NCBI GenBank assembly: GCA_024639005.1
Contig: JAHEJD010000001.1
Coordinates: forward strand, 72,450-118,627
Direction of reading: 5' to 3'
Length of the DNA: 46,178 bases
Origin: Chromatiaceae bacterium
GTDB lineage: Bacteria > Pseudomonadota > Gammaproteobacteria > Chromatiales > Chromatiaceae
Numbering within the stretch: the first letter of the stretch is position 1; each line of letters opens with the position of its first letter. The notes under the pieces are model-generated. The model was given only the letters and a program-made list of their open reading frames with translations. It had not been told where the DNA came from and did not search any database. Positions 1-7,665 of this stretch are shown piece after piece. The translations under genes were made by a program, and so were the position numbers.

Positions 1-330
1 GGCGTGCGGCTGTCGCTGGATGACTTCGGCACCGGCTACTCGGCATTGAACTATCTGCAACGCTTTCCGTTCGACGCATTGAAGATCGATCGCAGCTTCA
101 CCAAACAGGTACCCGATAGCGCTGCCAACGCCTCTCTGATCCGGGCAATCATCGCCATGGCGCATGCGCTCGGGCTGGAGGTCATCGCCGAGGGCATCGA
201 GCGGCGCGAACAGGCGGGTTTTCTACTCGTCTATCACTGCGAGCTCGGCCAGGGTCACCTGTACAGCCAACCCATGTCGGCCGAGCAGCTGCGCCTACAC
301 ATGATCGACCCGCAGGCGATCTCAGCCTGA
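1..330 (+). CDS. EAL-domain protein, C-terminal part (cut by window start)
   Basis: The reading frame is open from the first base and ends with TGA at 328-330, so only about 109 C-terminal residues are present. Visible EAL signatures are LSLDDFGTGYSALNYLQRF, the KIDRSF motif and VIAEGIER. EAL domains hydrolyse cyclic di-GMP. The DDFGTG aspartates and the KIDRSF lysine, needed for metal binding and catalysis, are present. The EAL motif itself lies outside the window, so activity cannot be judged. The last block reads CELGQGHLYSQP where family members usually have C-D-x-x-Q-G-Y/F-L-F/Y-S-x-P, so the fold appears complete to its end. Any N-terminal sensory or GGDEF domain is not visible. Confidence 0.9.
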   Translation, partial: GVRLSLDDFGTGYSALNYLQRFPFDALKIDRSFTKQVPDSAANASLIRAIIAMAHALGLEVIAEGIERREQAGFLLVYHCELGQGHLYSQPMSAEQLRLHMIDPQAISA

Positions 331-411
331 CGGCCACGCCCGCAGGCGCTTGGCCTGCAGCGGCAAAAGTGTTGTGATGGCAGGCCTGCACAACGAGCCG
401 AACCCAGGGAC

Positions 412-771
412 ATGTCGAGAGACCATCTGGACGATCTTAATGCCAAGCTGCTCGCGTTCGCCCAGGAGCGCGACTGGGAACAGTTCCACTCACCGAAGAA
501 TTTGAGCATGGCCCTGGCTGGGGAAGCCGGTGAACTGCTCGAGCACTTCCAATGGCTGAGCGAACAACAGAGCGAAGACCTGGACGCTGCCAAAAAAGAC
601 CAGGTGGCCCTCGAAATGGCCGACATCCTGATCTATCTCATCCGCCTGGCGCAGCGTCTGGACATCGATGTCGTCGATGCCGCCTACCGTAAGGTGGCAA
701 TCAACCAGTCGCGCTATCCTGCCGCACGCGTGCGCGGTGATGCCCGCCGGGCCGAAGAGCATGGTAATTGA
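412..771 (+). CDS. MazG-like nucleotide pyrophosphohydrolase (dCTPase/iMazG type)
   Basis: This 119-residue protein belongs to the all-alpha NTP pyrophosphohydrolase group that includes MazG-like and dCTP pyrophosphatase proteins. These cleave non-canonical or excess (d)NTPs to the monophosphate and pyrophosphate. The metal-binding pattern is visible as EAGELLEHFQW (residues about 38-48) followed by EMADILIYLIRL (about 68-79), matching the family E-x-x-E...E-x-x-D arrangement. A single short domain fits the stand-alone family rather than tandem MazG. The ATG at 412 follows an AGGGAC ribosome-binding-like stretch. It is separated from the EAL gene by about 80 bp with no obvious terminator and is followed by repeat copy 1. 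The substrate cannot be read from sequence. Confidence 0.88.
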   Translation: MSRDHLDDLNAKLLAFAQERDWEQFHSPKNLSMALAGEAGELLEHFQWLSEQQSEDLDAAKKDQVALEMADILIYLIRLAQRLDIDVVDAAYRKVAINQSRYPAARVRGDARRAEEHGN

Positions 772-790
772 CCCGCGCCGGAGACGGTCT

Positions 791-972
791 TAGCCCGCTT
801 ATCTCACCGTTTTCCGTCGCGAGCGGTTCGAGACGCCGCTGTGGCGGGGCGCACGCAGCGGAGGGCGGCGAAGGCGTAGCCGACACTACGTCGAGCCGGC
901 CGCAACGAGTACGCACCGTCACAGCGAGGGTATCGGGCCGCGCAGTAGGTAATCGGTGAGATCAGCGGGTTA
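791..972 (+). repeat. Dispersed 182-bp intergenic repeat, copy 1
   Basis: First of three related copies in the window (others 2452-2632 and 10198-10378). Its ends form an imperfect terminal inverted repeat: the left end TAGCCCGCTTATCTCACC pairs with the right end GGTGAGATCAGCGGGTTA. A conserved core GGCGTAGCCGACACT is at 873-887. The element fills the space between the MazG-like gene and the minus-strand gene at 970-1431. Its last three bases (TTA on this strand) are the TAA stop codon of that gene. It has no credible protein of its own. The overall look is that of a small non-autonomous, MITE-like element or a structured intergenic repeat. Confidence 0.85.
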
Positions 973-1431
973 GCGCTGCGGACCTCGCAGCAGGCGCGTT
1001 GCGCGGCGCGACAGTCCGCGCAGGCGATGCCTCCAGGCGCTGTTACGTGGGCCGAAAGGTGCAATCGCGTGGACCACTCCTAGCTGGCCACCGACCAGAA
1101 GCGCTTCGGGAACCTGTTGGCGGATCGCCTGTGCGACGCGCCCGACCAGCCCCGGCTCAGCGGAGACACTGACCCACAAAATGTTGATGGCATAGTTGAC
1201 ATCAGCGAACGCAACCTGGTCGCCGTAGGATTCACAGACTTCACGGATCGATGCCGTCACGCGTTGGCGCCCCTGCGGTGGCCGCGTGCCGAGCCCGGGA
1301 ATGAGCATCATGAAATCGGCAAAACTGCGCCCGTCGTCCGCGCGCGTGGGCACCAGGCGCCACAAGGGCTCGGCCGGGCCCAGACGAGGCCCGGATCGTA
1401 CCGCTCGCGCGGCTGCTGGATCGTCTTTCAT
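970..1431 (-). CDS. Hypothetical protein, about 153 aa
   Basis: I do not recognise the family. The protein has a low-complexity polar N terminus, a central hydrophobic-to-mixed block (YAINILWVSVSAEPG, then VGRVAQAIRQQVPEALLVGGQLG) that looks like a folded alpha/beta core, and an Arg-rich tail. The ATG at 1431 is preferred over an in-frame TTG at 1440 because a GGA stretch lies just upstream. The TAA stop is formed by the terminal bases of repeat copy 1, so the present C terminus may have been set when the repeat arrived. No signal peptide or membrane segment is visible. It is oriented against the MazG-like gene and divergent from the PAS-GGDEF gene. Confidence 0.6.
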   Translation of the reverse strand: MKDDPAAARAVRSGPRLGPAEPLWRLVPTRADDGRSFADFMMLIPGLGTRPPQGRQRVTASIREVCESYGDQVAFADVNYAINILWVSVSAEPGLVGRVAQAIRQQVPEALLVGGQLGVVHAIAPFGPRNSAWRHRLRGLSRRATRLLRGPQR

Positions 1432-1492
1432 GATTTCCAATCCTAGCAGCCTATGCGAGTTAACACCGCTTGGCTGCAGATCCCTCGACAGG

Positions 1493-1531
1493 GGGTCAAA
1501 TCCGGCAGGCTGTTAGCCGCTGATTTGACCC
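1493..1531. promoter_or_regulatory. Long perfect inverted repeat upstream of PAS-GGDEF gene
   Basis: GGGTCAAATC at 1493-1502 is repeated inverted as GATTTGACCC at 1522-1531, a perfect 10-bp arm. A second nested pair, CGGC (1503-1506) and GCCG (1516-1519), extends the stem. There is no T-run, so a classical terminator is unlikely on either strand. It lies between the divergent genes at 970-1431 and 1633-2439, a suitable position for an operator or a leader hairpin. The function is inferred; the symmetry is seen directly. Confidence 0.55.
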
Positions 1532-1632
1532 ATTTCAGTGCATTCCCAACTAAAGATCGCGTGTGGTCGGCCGAACTAAAGGTTACCTGGAAGCAAACGA
1601 CTGCGCGGCGGCACTTCGGGGAGCCAATTGAC

Positions 1633-2439
1633 GTGAGCGATATCCAATCCATAGACCAGCAACTAGTGCAAGATGCCGAGTTCGGGCTTCTGCTGCTTGA
1701 CCAGGACGACCGTATCGTCTGGCTGAACCGCGCCATGGCAGAGATTCTGTCCGCATCGCCGGAGACCTTGCTCGGCAGGCGCCGCGTGCAGCTGGGGGAG
1801 GACGCTCAGCAGATGCTGTCGACAGCGCCCAAGCTATTCCAGGACAGCGAACATCAGCGCTGGGTGACACGTGCAATGCAGCGCGCCGCCTCAGGCGAGC
1901 GCCTGCTGATCGTTCAGGACGTCACCGCATCCGAGCAGCTGGCCGAGGAGAATGCCCGTCTGCGTCAGCAGGTCGCCGACCTGCAGGTGACCGATGAACT
2001 CACTGGAATGTCGAACAAGCGTGCCATCAGCCAGGCCCTGGATCTGCACGTGTCACGCAGCCGCCGCTACCAGAATCCTCTGAGCACGGTACTGGTGCAC
2101 GTTGACACCAACGACCTGAACAGCGTGCAGCCGCTATCGAGCGACCCGATAATTCTCGCCGTCTCGCGTTTTCTGCGCGACCGTCTGCGCTGGGTCGATC
2201 AGATCGCACGCTGGGAGGATAAGCTTTTCCTGCTGGTATTGCCGGAGACGGCCGAGCTCGACGCGCGCGGGCTGTTGGAAAAGATTCGTGCTGAGCAGGA
2301 TGCCCTGGAGCTGCCAGGGCCGTACGGGGATTTGCGGCCACGCCTTTTGTTCGGCCTCGGCTGTTGGCACAAGGGCGACGATATGCGCACGCTGCTGCGG
2401 CGCACCCTGGACGACCTGCGGGAAAATAGCGACGCCTGA
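1633..2439 (+). CDS. PAS plus degenerate GGDEF-domain protein
   Basis: A PAS-like segment (LLLLDQDDRIVWLNRAMAEIL) is followed by a short coiled linker and a diguanylate-cyclase-type domain recognised by DELTGMSNKRAI. The active-site loop, normally R-x-G-G-D/E-E-F, reads RWEDKLF (bases 2209-2229), so both glycines and the acidic pair are altered. The family synthesises cyclic di-GMP; here synthesis is unlikely and a binding or regulatory role is more plausible. I use GTG 1633 because GGGGAG lies nine bases upstream. The frame stays open back to ATG 1453, but that extension does not look like protein and covers the inverted repeat at 1493-1531. The stop is followed immediately by repeat copy 2. 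Confidence 0.8.
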   Translation: MSDIQSIDQQLVQDAEFGLLLLDQDDRIVWLNRAMAEILSASPETLLGRRRVQLGEDAQQMLSTAPKLFQDSEHQRWVTRAMQRAASGERLLIVQDVTASEQLAEENARLRQQVADLQVTDELTGMSNKRAISQALDLHVSRSRRYQNPLSTVLVHVDTNDLNSVQPLSSDPIILAVSRFLRDRLRWVDQIARWEDKLFLLVLPETAELDARGLLEKIRAEQDALELPGPYGDLRPRLLFGLGCWHKGDDMRTLLRRTLDDLRENSDA

Positions 2440-2451
2440 AAGCCACTGCCC

Positions 2452-2632
2452 AGCCTGCCTATCTCACCGGGTTTCGTTGCGAGGGCACCGGGATGCCGTT
2501 GTGACGGGGTGCACGCAGTGAAAGACGGTGCCGGCGTAGCCGACACTGCGTCAAACCGGCTGTAACGAGTACGCCTCGTCACAGCGAGCATAGCGGTGTC
2601 CGCAGTAGGAAGTTGGTGAGATATGCAGGCTA
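2452..2632 (+). repeat. Dispersed intergenic repeat, copy 2 (cyaA leader)
   Basis: Same element and orientation as copy 1. The left end AGCCTGCCTATCTCACC pairs with the right end GGTGAGATATGCAGGCT. Compared with copies 1 and 3, the outer arm carries CCTGC instead of CCCGC on the left and the matching GCAGG on the right, a compensatory change. The conserved core GGCGTAGCCGACACT is at 2533-2547. The element ends four bases before the cyaA ATG, so any ribosome-binding site for cyaA must lie in the repeat. Confidence 0.87.
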
Positions 2633-2636
2633 AGCC

Positions 2637-5435
2637 ATGAGCGAAACGGCGATCGACGCTGACGGTGGTTTGGGCCGCAAGCAGCTCAAACAGATCGTCG
2701 GCCGGTTCCTTTCTCTCGGCGATCAGCGTTTGCTGCGCATCCGCGCCACTCTGACCCATGAGCAACGCAGCTTCTTCGATCTGCTGCCATTGCTGTGGCA
2801 TGTCAACCATCCGATGCTGCCCGGATTCGTCTCCACGGACACACCCGCCGGGGTGATCGGCTATCGCCCGGACCGTGAACAGCTGCTGCTCGCGCGGCGC
2901 TATGCCCGCGGCCTCAAGGACGACAGGCGGCAACAGCGCGATTATCAGATTCTCGGTCTCTACCTGATGGGCAGCATGGGCAGCCTGGGGCAGACCGCCG
3001 GGAGTGATCTCGATTTCTGGCTATGCCACCGCGGCGACATCCAGACCGCCGGGCGCGATGCTCTAGGCATAAAGGCGCGCCTGCTCGAAGGACGTGCTGC
3101 CGAGGTCGGTCTGCACGCGCATTTCTTCCTTATGCACGCGGAGTCGTTTCGGGATGGTGCCGTGGAGCAGCTGTCGAAGGAGAGCAGCGGTCACACGCAG
3201 CACACCCTGTTGCTCGAGGAATTCTATCGCACAGGAATATTGCTGGCGGGCAACCCACTGCTGTGGTGGGCGGTGCCGCCCGAGCAGGAAGACGACTACA
3301 GTCGCTATACGCGGCAGTTAGTTACCAAGCGTTTCGTCCACCCTGATCAATGGCTCGATTTCGGCGGCCTGCAGGGCCTGCCGGCCGAGGAGTTCTTCGG
3401 TGTGGCCCACTGGCAGTTGTTCAAGGGGATCGACGCCCCCTACAAATCGCTGCTGAAACTGATGCTGCTCGAGGCCTACGCGGCAGAGTATCCGCGGGTC
3501 GACTGGTTGTGTCTGCGAACCAAGCGCGCGGTCTATCAGGGTGGAGAACTCGATGCAGACTTCGTCGACCCCTACCTGCTGATCCTGGAACGCATTACCG
3601 AATACCTTGGTGCGCGCAACGAACCCGAACGCCTGCAGCTCGCGAGGCGCGCCTTCTATTTCAAGACCGGTCAATCTGTGCAGAGCCTGGGCGGCCGTGG
3701 CGACTGGCGCCACCGGCAGATGCGCAGGCAGTGTACAAAATGGGGATGGCGTGACGCCGAAATTGCCCGGCTGGACACCCGCCCGGTGTGGAAGCTCGAA
3801 CGCGTCGCCAAGGAGCGCAACGCGCTTGTATCGGAGCTGTCACGCAGCTATCGTCTGCTGACAGACTTCGCCCGCGAACAGGGTGCGATGGCGCCCTCGG
3901 ACACCCGCGAACTCGCCCTGCTCGGCCGCAAACTGTATGCCGCCCTGGACAAACGGCCAGGCAAAATCGATCGGGTCAATCCAGGGATCTCGCGAGACCT
4001 CTCCGAGCGCACCCTCTGGATTCGGCGCGTCAATGACAAACCGGTGCGCTGGCAGCTCTTCGTTCAGCCGCCCGATTCGATGCTGCAGACGCCGCTGAAG
4101 TCCTGTATCAGCCTGGTCGAGATCCTGACCTGGTTGCACCTCAACGGCATATGCGACCGCAGCACGCAAATGCACTATCTGCCCAAACAGCCCGGCTATG
4201 GTGAGCCAGAGCCGGACAAAATCCTCAGGACCCTGCGCAAACGCCTGCGCCGCGGCATCGCGACAGATGGCAGTCTCGAGGCCTATGCTGAAATGGCCTA
4301 CGGAAGGCATTCGCTCTGGTTCGTCAATGTCGACCAGAATCCGCTCGCCGCGCTCGCCGACGCCGGCTACCAGTTGATCAGCGCACGGGTCGATGCACTC
4401 AGTTTCGGGGCCGCGCATGAGTGCCTGGTCGCCAATATAGAGCATCTGTATACGACCAGCTGGGGAGAGGTACGCATCGAACGTCATCCCGAGGGCGGCG
4501 AGGGGCTGTTGAACTGTCTGTGCCGCTATCTGGATCTGTTTTCGCCACACCAGCGATCTCCCGGTCCGATTTATGCCTACAGCTTTTCGTCAACACGCGG
4601 TAGTGCAATCGCGAATCGGGTGCTGCGGCTGGCACAATCGGTCAGCGACACTTTTCACCGACTGGGTTGCAACGCCCGCTATCTGCTGCGCATCGCGGAT
4701 CACTTTTTTCAGATTCATCGGCCAGGAGACCACTATGTCTGGGCACCGATCGGTGAACTCGACGATCTCGAGAATCACCTGGCCGAGTCGACGGCGAACT
4801 TTGTGCCGACCCGGATCGATCGTATGAGCATGCAAGGCTCGCCGCTACCCACATTGATGGTGCGCAATGAGCCGGGTGTGATCCAGATCTTTTACCAGGT
4901 ACGCGAACGCGGCGTCGAACTGTATGTGTTCGATGAAAACGGCGCGGTGTTCGTGCAGTGGGTAGCTGGCGCCGATGAATTCCACCTACTGATCCAACAG
5001 CAACGATTCTTGGATTCTTTCGCCAGCCGGCGCGTTCTCAACACGCTGGACGACGCGATGGCACCCCCACCTGAGTTCGCGCGAATTGCTCCCCAGGGGA
5101 CGCATGATTGGCAAGTCGCGATGATCAAGGTGCCGCGTACACGCATTACCGATCACACCGAGCTGACGCTGACGGTGAGCCCCGATGCCCGCCTCCAGGA
5201 GGGCTTCCGCCTGCAGCTCGGAAATCACGAGTTTGATTCCCTGCTACTCGGCGATGACCTCTATTCGGAGGTGGCCGCGCATCTGCGCCGACTGCGCCGT
5301 AGCGCCGAAGACTATCCTGTCTACCTGACCGGTGTGCTCAGCAGCGAGGGCGACAGCGGCGGGCCCTGTTCCTTGATCGATCTATTGCGCCTGAAACAAC
5401 AGGTCGAGCAACGCCTCGCCGAGGCCATGCGCTGA
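2637..5435 (+). CDS. cyaA: Class I adenylate cyclase
   Basis: Makes cyclic AMP from ATP in the cytoplasm, the signal read by CRP-type regulators. The 932-residue protein follows enterobacterial CyaA closely in the catalytic half: YLMGSMGSLGQTAGSDLDFW (the G-S...S-D-L-D-x-W nucleotidyltransferase motif), then FFLMHAESFRDG, HTLLLEEFYRTGILLAGNP, WLDFGGL and the FGVAHWQLFKGIDAPYKSLLK block. It is about 80 residues longer than E. coli CyaA, and the C-terminal regulatory half is diverged, as usual outside enterics. ATG 2637 is the first start after repeat copy 2 and has no strong Shine-Dalgarno, so translation may be weak or leader-controlled. The downstream order (lptM, lysA, dapF, DUF484, xerC) is a classic gammaproteobacterial neighbourhood; cyaY is absent here. 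Confidence 0.97.
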   Translation: MSETAIDADGGLGRKQLKQIVGRFLSLGDQRLLRIRATLTHEQRSFFDLLPLLWHVNHPMLPGFVSTDTPAGVIGYRPDREQLLLARRYARGLKDDRRQQRDYQILGLYLMGSMGSLGQTAGSDLDFWLCHRGDIQTAGRDALGIKARLLEGRAAEVGLHAHFFLMHAESFRDGAVEQLSKESSGHTQHTLLLEEFYRTGILLAGNPLLWWAVPPEQEDDYSRYTRQLVTKRFVHPDQWLDFGGLQGLPAEEFFGVAHWQLFKGIDAPYKSLLKLMLLEAYAAEYPRVDWLCLRTKRAVYQGGELDADFVDPYLLILERITEYLGARNEPERLQLARRAFYFKTGQSVQSLGGRGDWRHRQMRRQCTKWGWRDAEIARLDTRPVWKLERVAKERNALVSELSRSYRLLTDFAREQGAMAPSDTRELALLGRKLYAALDKRPGKIDRVNPGISRDLSERTLWIRRVNDKPVRWQLFVQPPDSMLQTPLKSCISLVEILTWLHLNGICDRSTQMHYLPKQPGYGEPEPDKILRTLRKRLRRGIATDGSLEAYAEMAYGRHSLWFVNVDQNPLAALADAGYQLISARVDALSFGAAHECLVANIEHLYTTSWGEVRIERHPEGGEGLLNCLCRYLDLFSPHQRSPGPIYAYSFSSTRGSAIANRVLRLAQSVSDTFHRLGCNARYLLRIADHFFQIHRPGDHYVWAPIGELDDLENHLAESTANFVPTRIDRMSMQGSPLPTLMVRNEPGVIQIFYQVRERGVELYVFDENGAVFVQWVAGADEFHLLIQQQRFLDSFASRRVLNTLDDAMAPPPEFARIAPQGTHDWQVAMIKVPRTRITDHTELTLTVSPDARLQEGFRLQLGNHEFDSLLLGDDLYSEVAAHLRRLRRSAEDYPVYLTGVLSSEGDSGGPCSLIDLLRLKQQVEQRLAEAMR

Positions 5436-5503
5436 AGGAGCCCCTGGCACCCGTCGTCTTCGGGCGGCCAAGGGTCACGCTGGGCCGCCGAGCGGCACAG
5501 GTT

Positions 5504-5509
5504 TATACT
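5504..5509 (+). promoter_or_regulatory. Candidate -10 box for lptM-lysA
   Basis: TATACT, 30 bases before the lptM ATG, matches a sigma-70 -10 element. No good -35 hexamer is visible 16-18 bases upstream. That stretch instead holds a GGCGGCC (5463-5469) and GGCCGCC (5483-5489) inverted pair, possibly the end of the cyaA transcript. Confidence 0.4.
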
Positions 5510-5538
5510 CTGATGCTTTGACTCGCGCGGAGACCCGC

Positions 5539-5673
5539 ATGACTCGCTGCCTCATTGCACTTTGCGGTGTGCTCGCGCTGCTGTCGATCCTCGGCTGTGG
5601 CAACAAGGGACCTCTCTATCTGCCGCGTGGTGATGCGGGGACCGAAGCAGCGCAGACGCACGCTGAAAACTAG
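5539..5673 (+). CDS. lptM: LptM-type small lipoprotein (LPS assembly factor)
   Basis: A 44-residue ORF. It starts MTRCLIALCGVLALLSILGC, a lipoprotein signal peptide with lipobox L-S-I-L-G-C, followed by GNKGPLYLP, the hallmark C-G-x-K-G-P-L-x-L-P of the YifL/LptM family. LptM is an outer-membrane lipoprotein that helps the LptD-LptE lipopolysaccharide translocon mature by assisting LptD disulfide exchange. GGAG lies six bases upstream of the ATG. Its place between cyaA and lysA, five bases before the lysA start, is the usual one in Pseudomonas-like genomes. The acidic tail after the motif is short and not conserved. Confidence 0.9.
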   Translation: MTRCLIALCGVLALLSILGCGNKGPLYLPRGDAGTEAAQTHAEN

Positions 5674-5678
5674 CCTGC

Positions 5679-6929
5679 ATGGATCACTTTCACTACCAAG
5701 ACGGCGAGCTGTACGCAGAAGACATTCCGTTGCGGGTCATTGCAGAACGCTACGGCACGCCATGCTATGTCTACTCGCGGGCCACCCTTGAGCGCCACTG
5801 GCGTGCCTTTGATAAGGCCTTCGATCAGCATCCACACCTGATCTGTTTTGCGGTCAAGGCAAACTCAAATCTTGGGGTAATCAACGCGCTGGCCCGCCTC
5901 GGCTCCGGTTTCGATATCGTCTCCGTGGGGGAGCTGGAACGTGTACTGGCGGCCGGCGGAGATCCGGCCAAGATCGTGTTTTCCGGCGTCGGCAAACGCG
6001 CCGCAGAGATGCGTCGCGCACTGGCGGTCGGAATTCGCTGCTTCAATGTCGAATCGGCCGCCGAACTCGATCGCCTGAATGACGTGGCGGGCGACCTGGG
6101 TCAGGTCGCACCTGTCGCACTGCGCGTGAATCCCGACGTCGATGCAGAGACCCATCCCTACATCTCCACCGGTCTCAAGGAGAACAAGTTTGGCATCGCC
6201 GTGGATGATGCGGCGGCGTTATATCGACGGGCACAAGATGCGCCCAATCTCGCGGTATCCGGCGTCGACTGCCACATCGGCTCGCAGCTTACCCGGCTGG
6301 CGCCCTTCCTGGACGCACTGGAGCGCGTGCTGGCGCTGGTCGCGCGGCTGGCCGATGACGGCATCAAGATAGACCATCTCGATCTCGGTGGTGGCCTGGG
6401 CGTCCGATATGACGACGAGAACCCACCGGAACCGGCCGCCTACGCGAGCGCCATGCTCCACCGCCTGCGCGATGTGCCCTATGAGATCCTTATCGAGCCG
6501 GGGCGGGCAATCGCCGCCAACGCCGGGATTCTGCTGACTCGCGTGGAGTACCTCAAACACGGCGAGGCCAAAGATTTTGCGGTCATCGATGCGGCGATGA
6601 ACGACCTCATCCGGCCAGCGCTCTATCAGTCCTGGCAGGCGATCGTCAGTGTCGACGAGCATCCCAGCGGGGCCGCCGGCACCTACGATATCGTCGGGCC
6701 GATCTGTGAAACCGGCGATTTTCTGGGTAAACAGCGCCGCCTGACGCTCGCGCAAGACTGCCTGCTGGCCATCCGCTCGTCTGGCGCCTATGGATTCACC
6801 ATGTCATCGAACTACAACAGCCGTCCGCGCGCCGCCGAGGTAATGGTCGACGGTGACCGGCTTCATCTGGTTCGCCGCCGCGAGACCCTGAGCGAACTGT
6901 TCGCCGGCGAGTCTGTCCTCCCGGACTGA
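5679..6929 (+). CDS. lysA: Diaminopimelate decarboxylase
   Basis: Catalyses the last step of lysine synthesis, decarboxylation of meso-diaminopimelate to L-lysine, with pyridoxal phosphate. The 416-residue length is normal. The PLP lysine is K60 in [15 protein letters not shown], the glycine-rich phosphate loop in [15 protein letters not shown], the CETGDF active-site cysteine motif and the terminal [14 protein letters not shown] block are all present. The ATG at 5679 follows lptM by five bases, suggesting one transcript. dapF, making the substrate of this enzyme, lies two genes downstream, so the locus supplies both lysine and peptidoglycan precursor. Nothing is truncated. Confidence 0.97.
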   Translation: MDHFHYQDGELYAEDIPLRVIAERYGTPCYVYSRATLERHWRAFDKAFDQHPHLICFAVKANSNLGVINALARLGSGFDIVSVGELERVLAAGGDPAKIVFSGVGKRAAEMRRALAVGIRCFNVESAAELDRLNDVAGDLGQVAPVALRVNPDVDAETHPYISTGLKENKFGIAVDDAAALYRRAQDAPNLAVSGVDCHIGSQLTRLAPFLDALERVLALVARLADDGIKIDHLDLGGGLGVRYDDENPPEPAAYASAMLHRLRDVPYEILIEPGRAIAANAGILLTRVEYLKHGEAKDFAVIDAAMNDLIRPALYQSWQAIVSVDEHPSGAAGTYDIVGPICETGDFLGKQRRLTLAQDCLLAIRSSGAYGFTMSSNYNSRPRAAEVMVDGDRLHLVRRRETLSELFAGESVLPD

Positions 6930-6936
6930 GATCCTT

Positions 6937-7623
6937 ATGCAGCGCATCCCGGAACCCGAAGAACTCATGGATGATGCGGCCCAGGCCCAAGCCTATGCCG
7001 AGGCCGATTTTTCCGAGGCCAACCAGTTGTTCGTCGAGCTACTCGAGCGCCTGACAAAGGCCGGCGCCCAGGCTCTTAGCCTCCAGGGTCGCCTGCTGGA
7101 TCTCGGCTGCGGGCCCGCAGATATTCCGCTGATGCTCGTCCGCCGGCACCCACAGCTGACCGTCGATGCCGTGGATGGGGCACCGGCGATGCTCGACCTC
7201 GCGCGGCAAAAACTCGCTGCGCATCCCGACGACGAGCCGCGCATTAGGTTGATGTGCGAGCATCTGCCGTGCCCAGGATTAGCGGCGCACGGGTATGACC
7301 TGATCGCCTCCAACAGTCTGTTGCATCATCTCGCTGACCCGGGCGTCTTGTGGCAGACGGTGGCAAGCTGCGCCCGACCAGGCGCCGAAATCCTGGTCAT
7401 GGACCTGGCGCGCCCAGACTCCGCGACTGCCGTCGATACACTGGTCGAGCGCTACGCCGATGGTGCACCGCCTGTGCTGCGCCGTGACTTTCGTAACTCC
7501 CTGTTCGCGTCCTATACCCCGACCGAAGTCGAGGACCAATTGCAGCGGGCCGGACTCAATCAGCTGGCGGTCACACAGGTAAGCGACCGTCACCTAGCTA
7601 TCGCCGGCAAAATGCCCTTTTGA
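6937..7623 (+). CDS. Class I SAM-dependent methyltransferase
   Basis: A 228-residue Rossmann-fold methyltransferase. Motif I, the AdoMet loop, is LLDLGCGPADIPL (about residues 49-61). An acidic strand end follows in VDAVDGA, then the post-motif SNSLLHHLADPGVLW typical of methyltransferase 11/25-type small-molecule enzymes. The substrate is unknown. It begins seven bases after lysA and ends about 43 bases before dapF, so it is probably in the operon, although it is not part of the ancestral lysA-dapF core. No membrane segment or partner domain is visible. Confidence 0.88.
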   Translation: MQRIPEPEELMDDAAQAQAYAEADFSEANQLFVELLERLTKAGAQALSLQGRLLDLGCGPADIPLMLVRRHPQLTVDAVDGAPAMLDLARQKLAAHPDDEPRIRLMCEHLPCPGLAAHGYDLIASNSLLHHLADPGVLWQTVASCARPGAEILVMDLARPDSATAVDTLVERYADGAPPVLRRDFRNSLFASYTPTEVEDQLQRAGLNQLAVTQVSDRHLAIAGKMPF

Positions 7624-7665
7624 CCCTGCTTCGCCGGATTGGCATGGCCTGCTATGCTGCGCGGC

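Noticed and set aside
791-972. Repeat copies as CRISPR or REP elements
   Set aside because: Copies are long, single and kilobases apart, with no spacer array and no REP-type short palindrome clusters.
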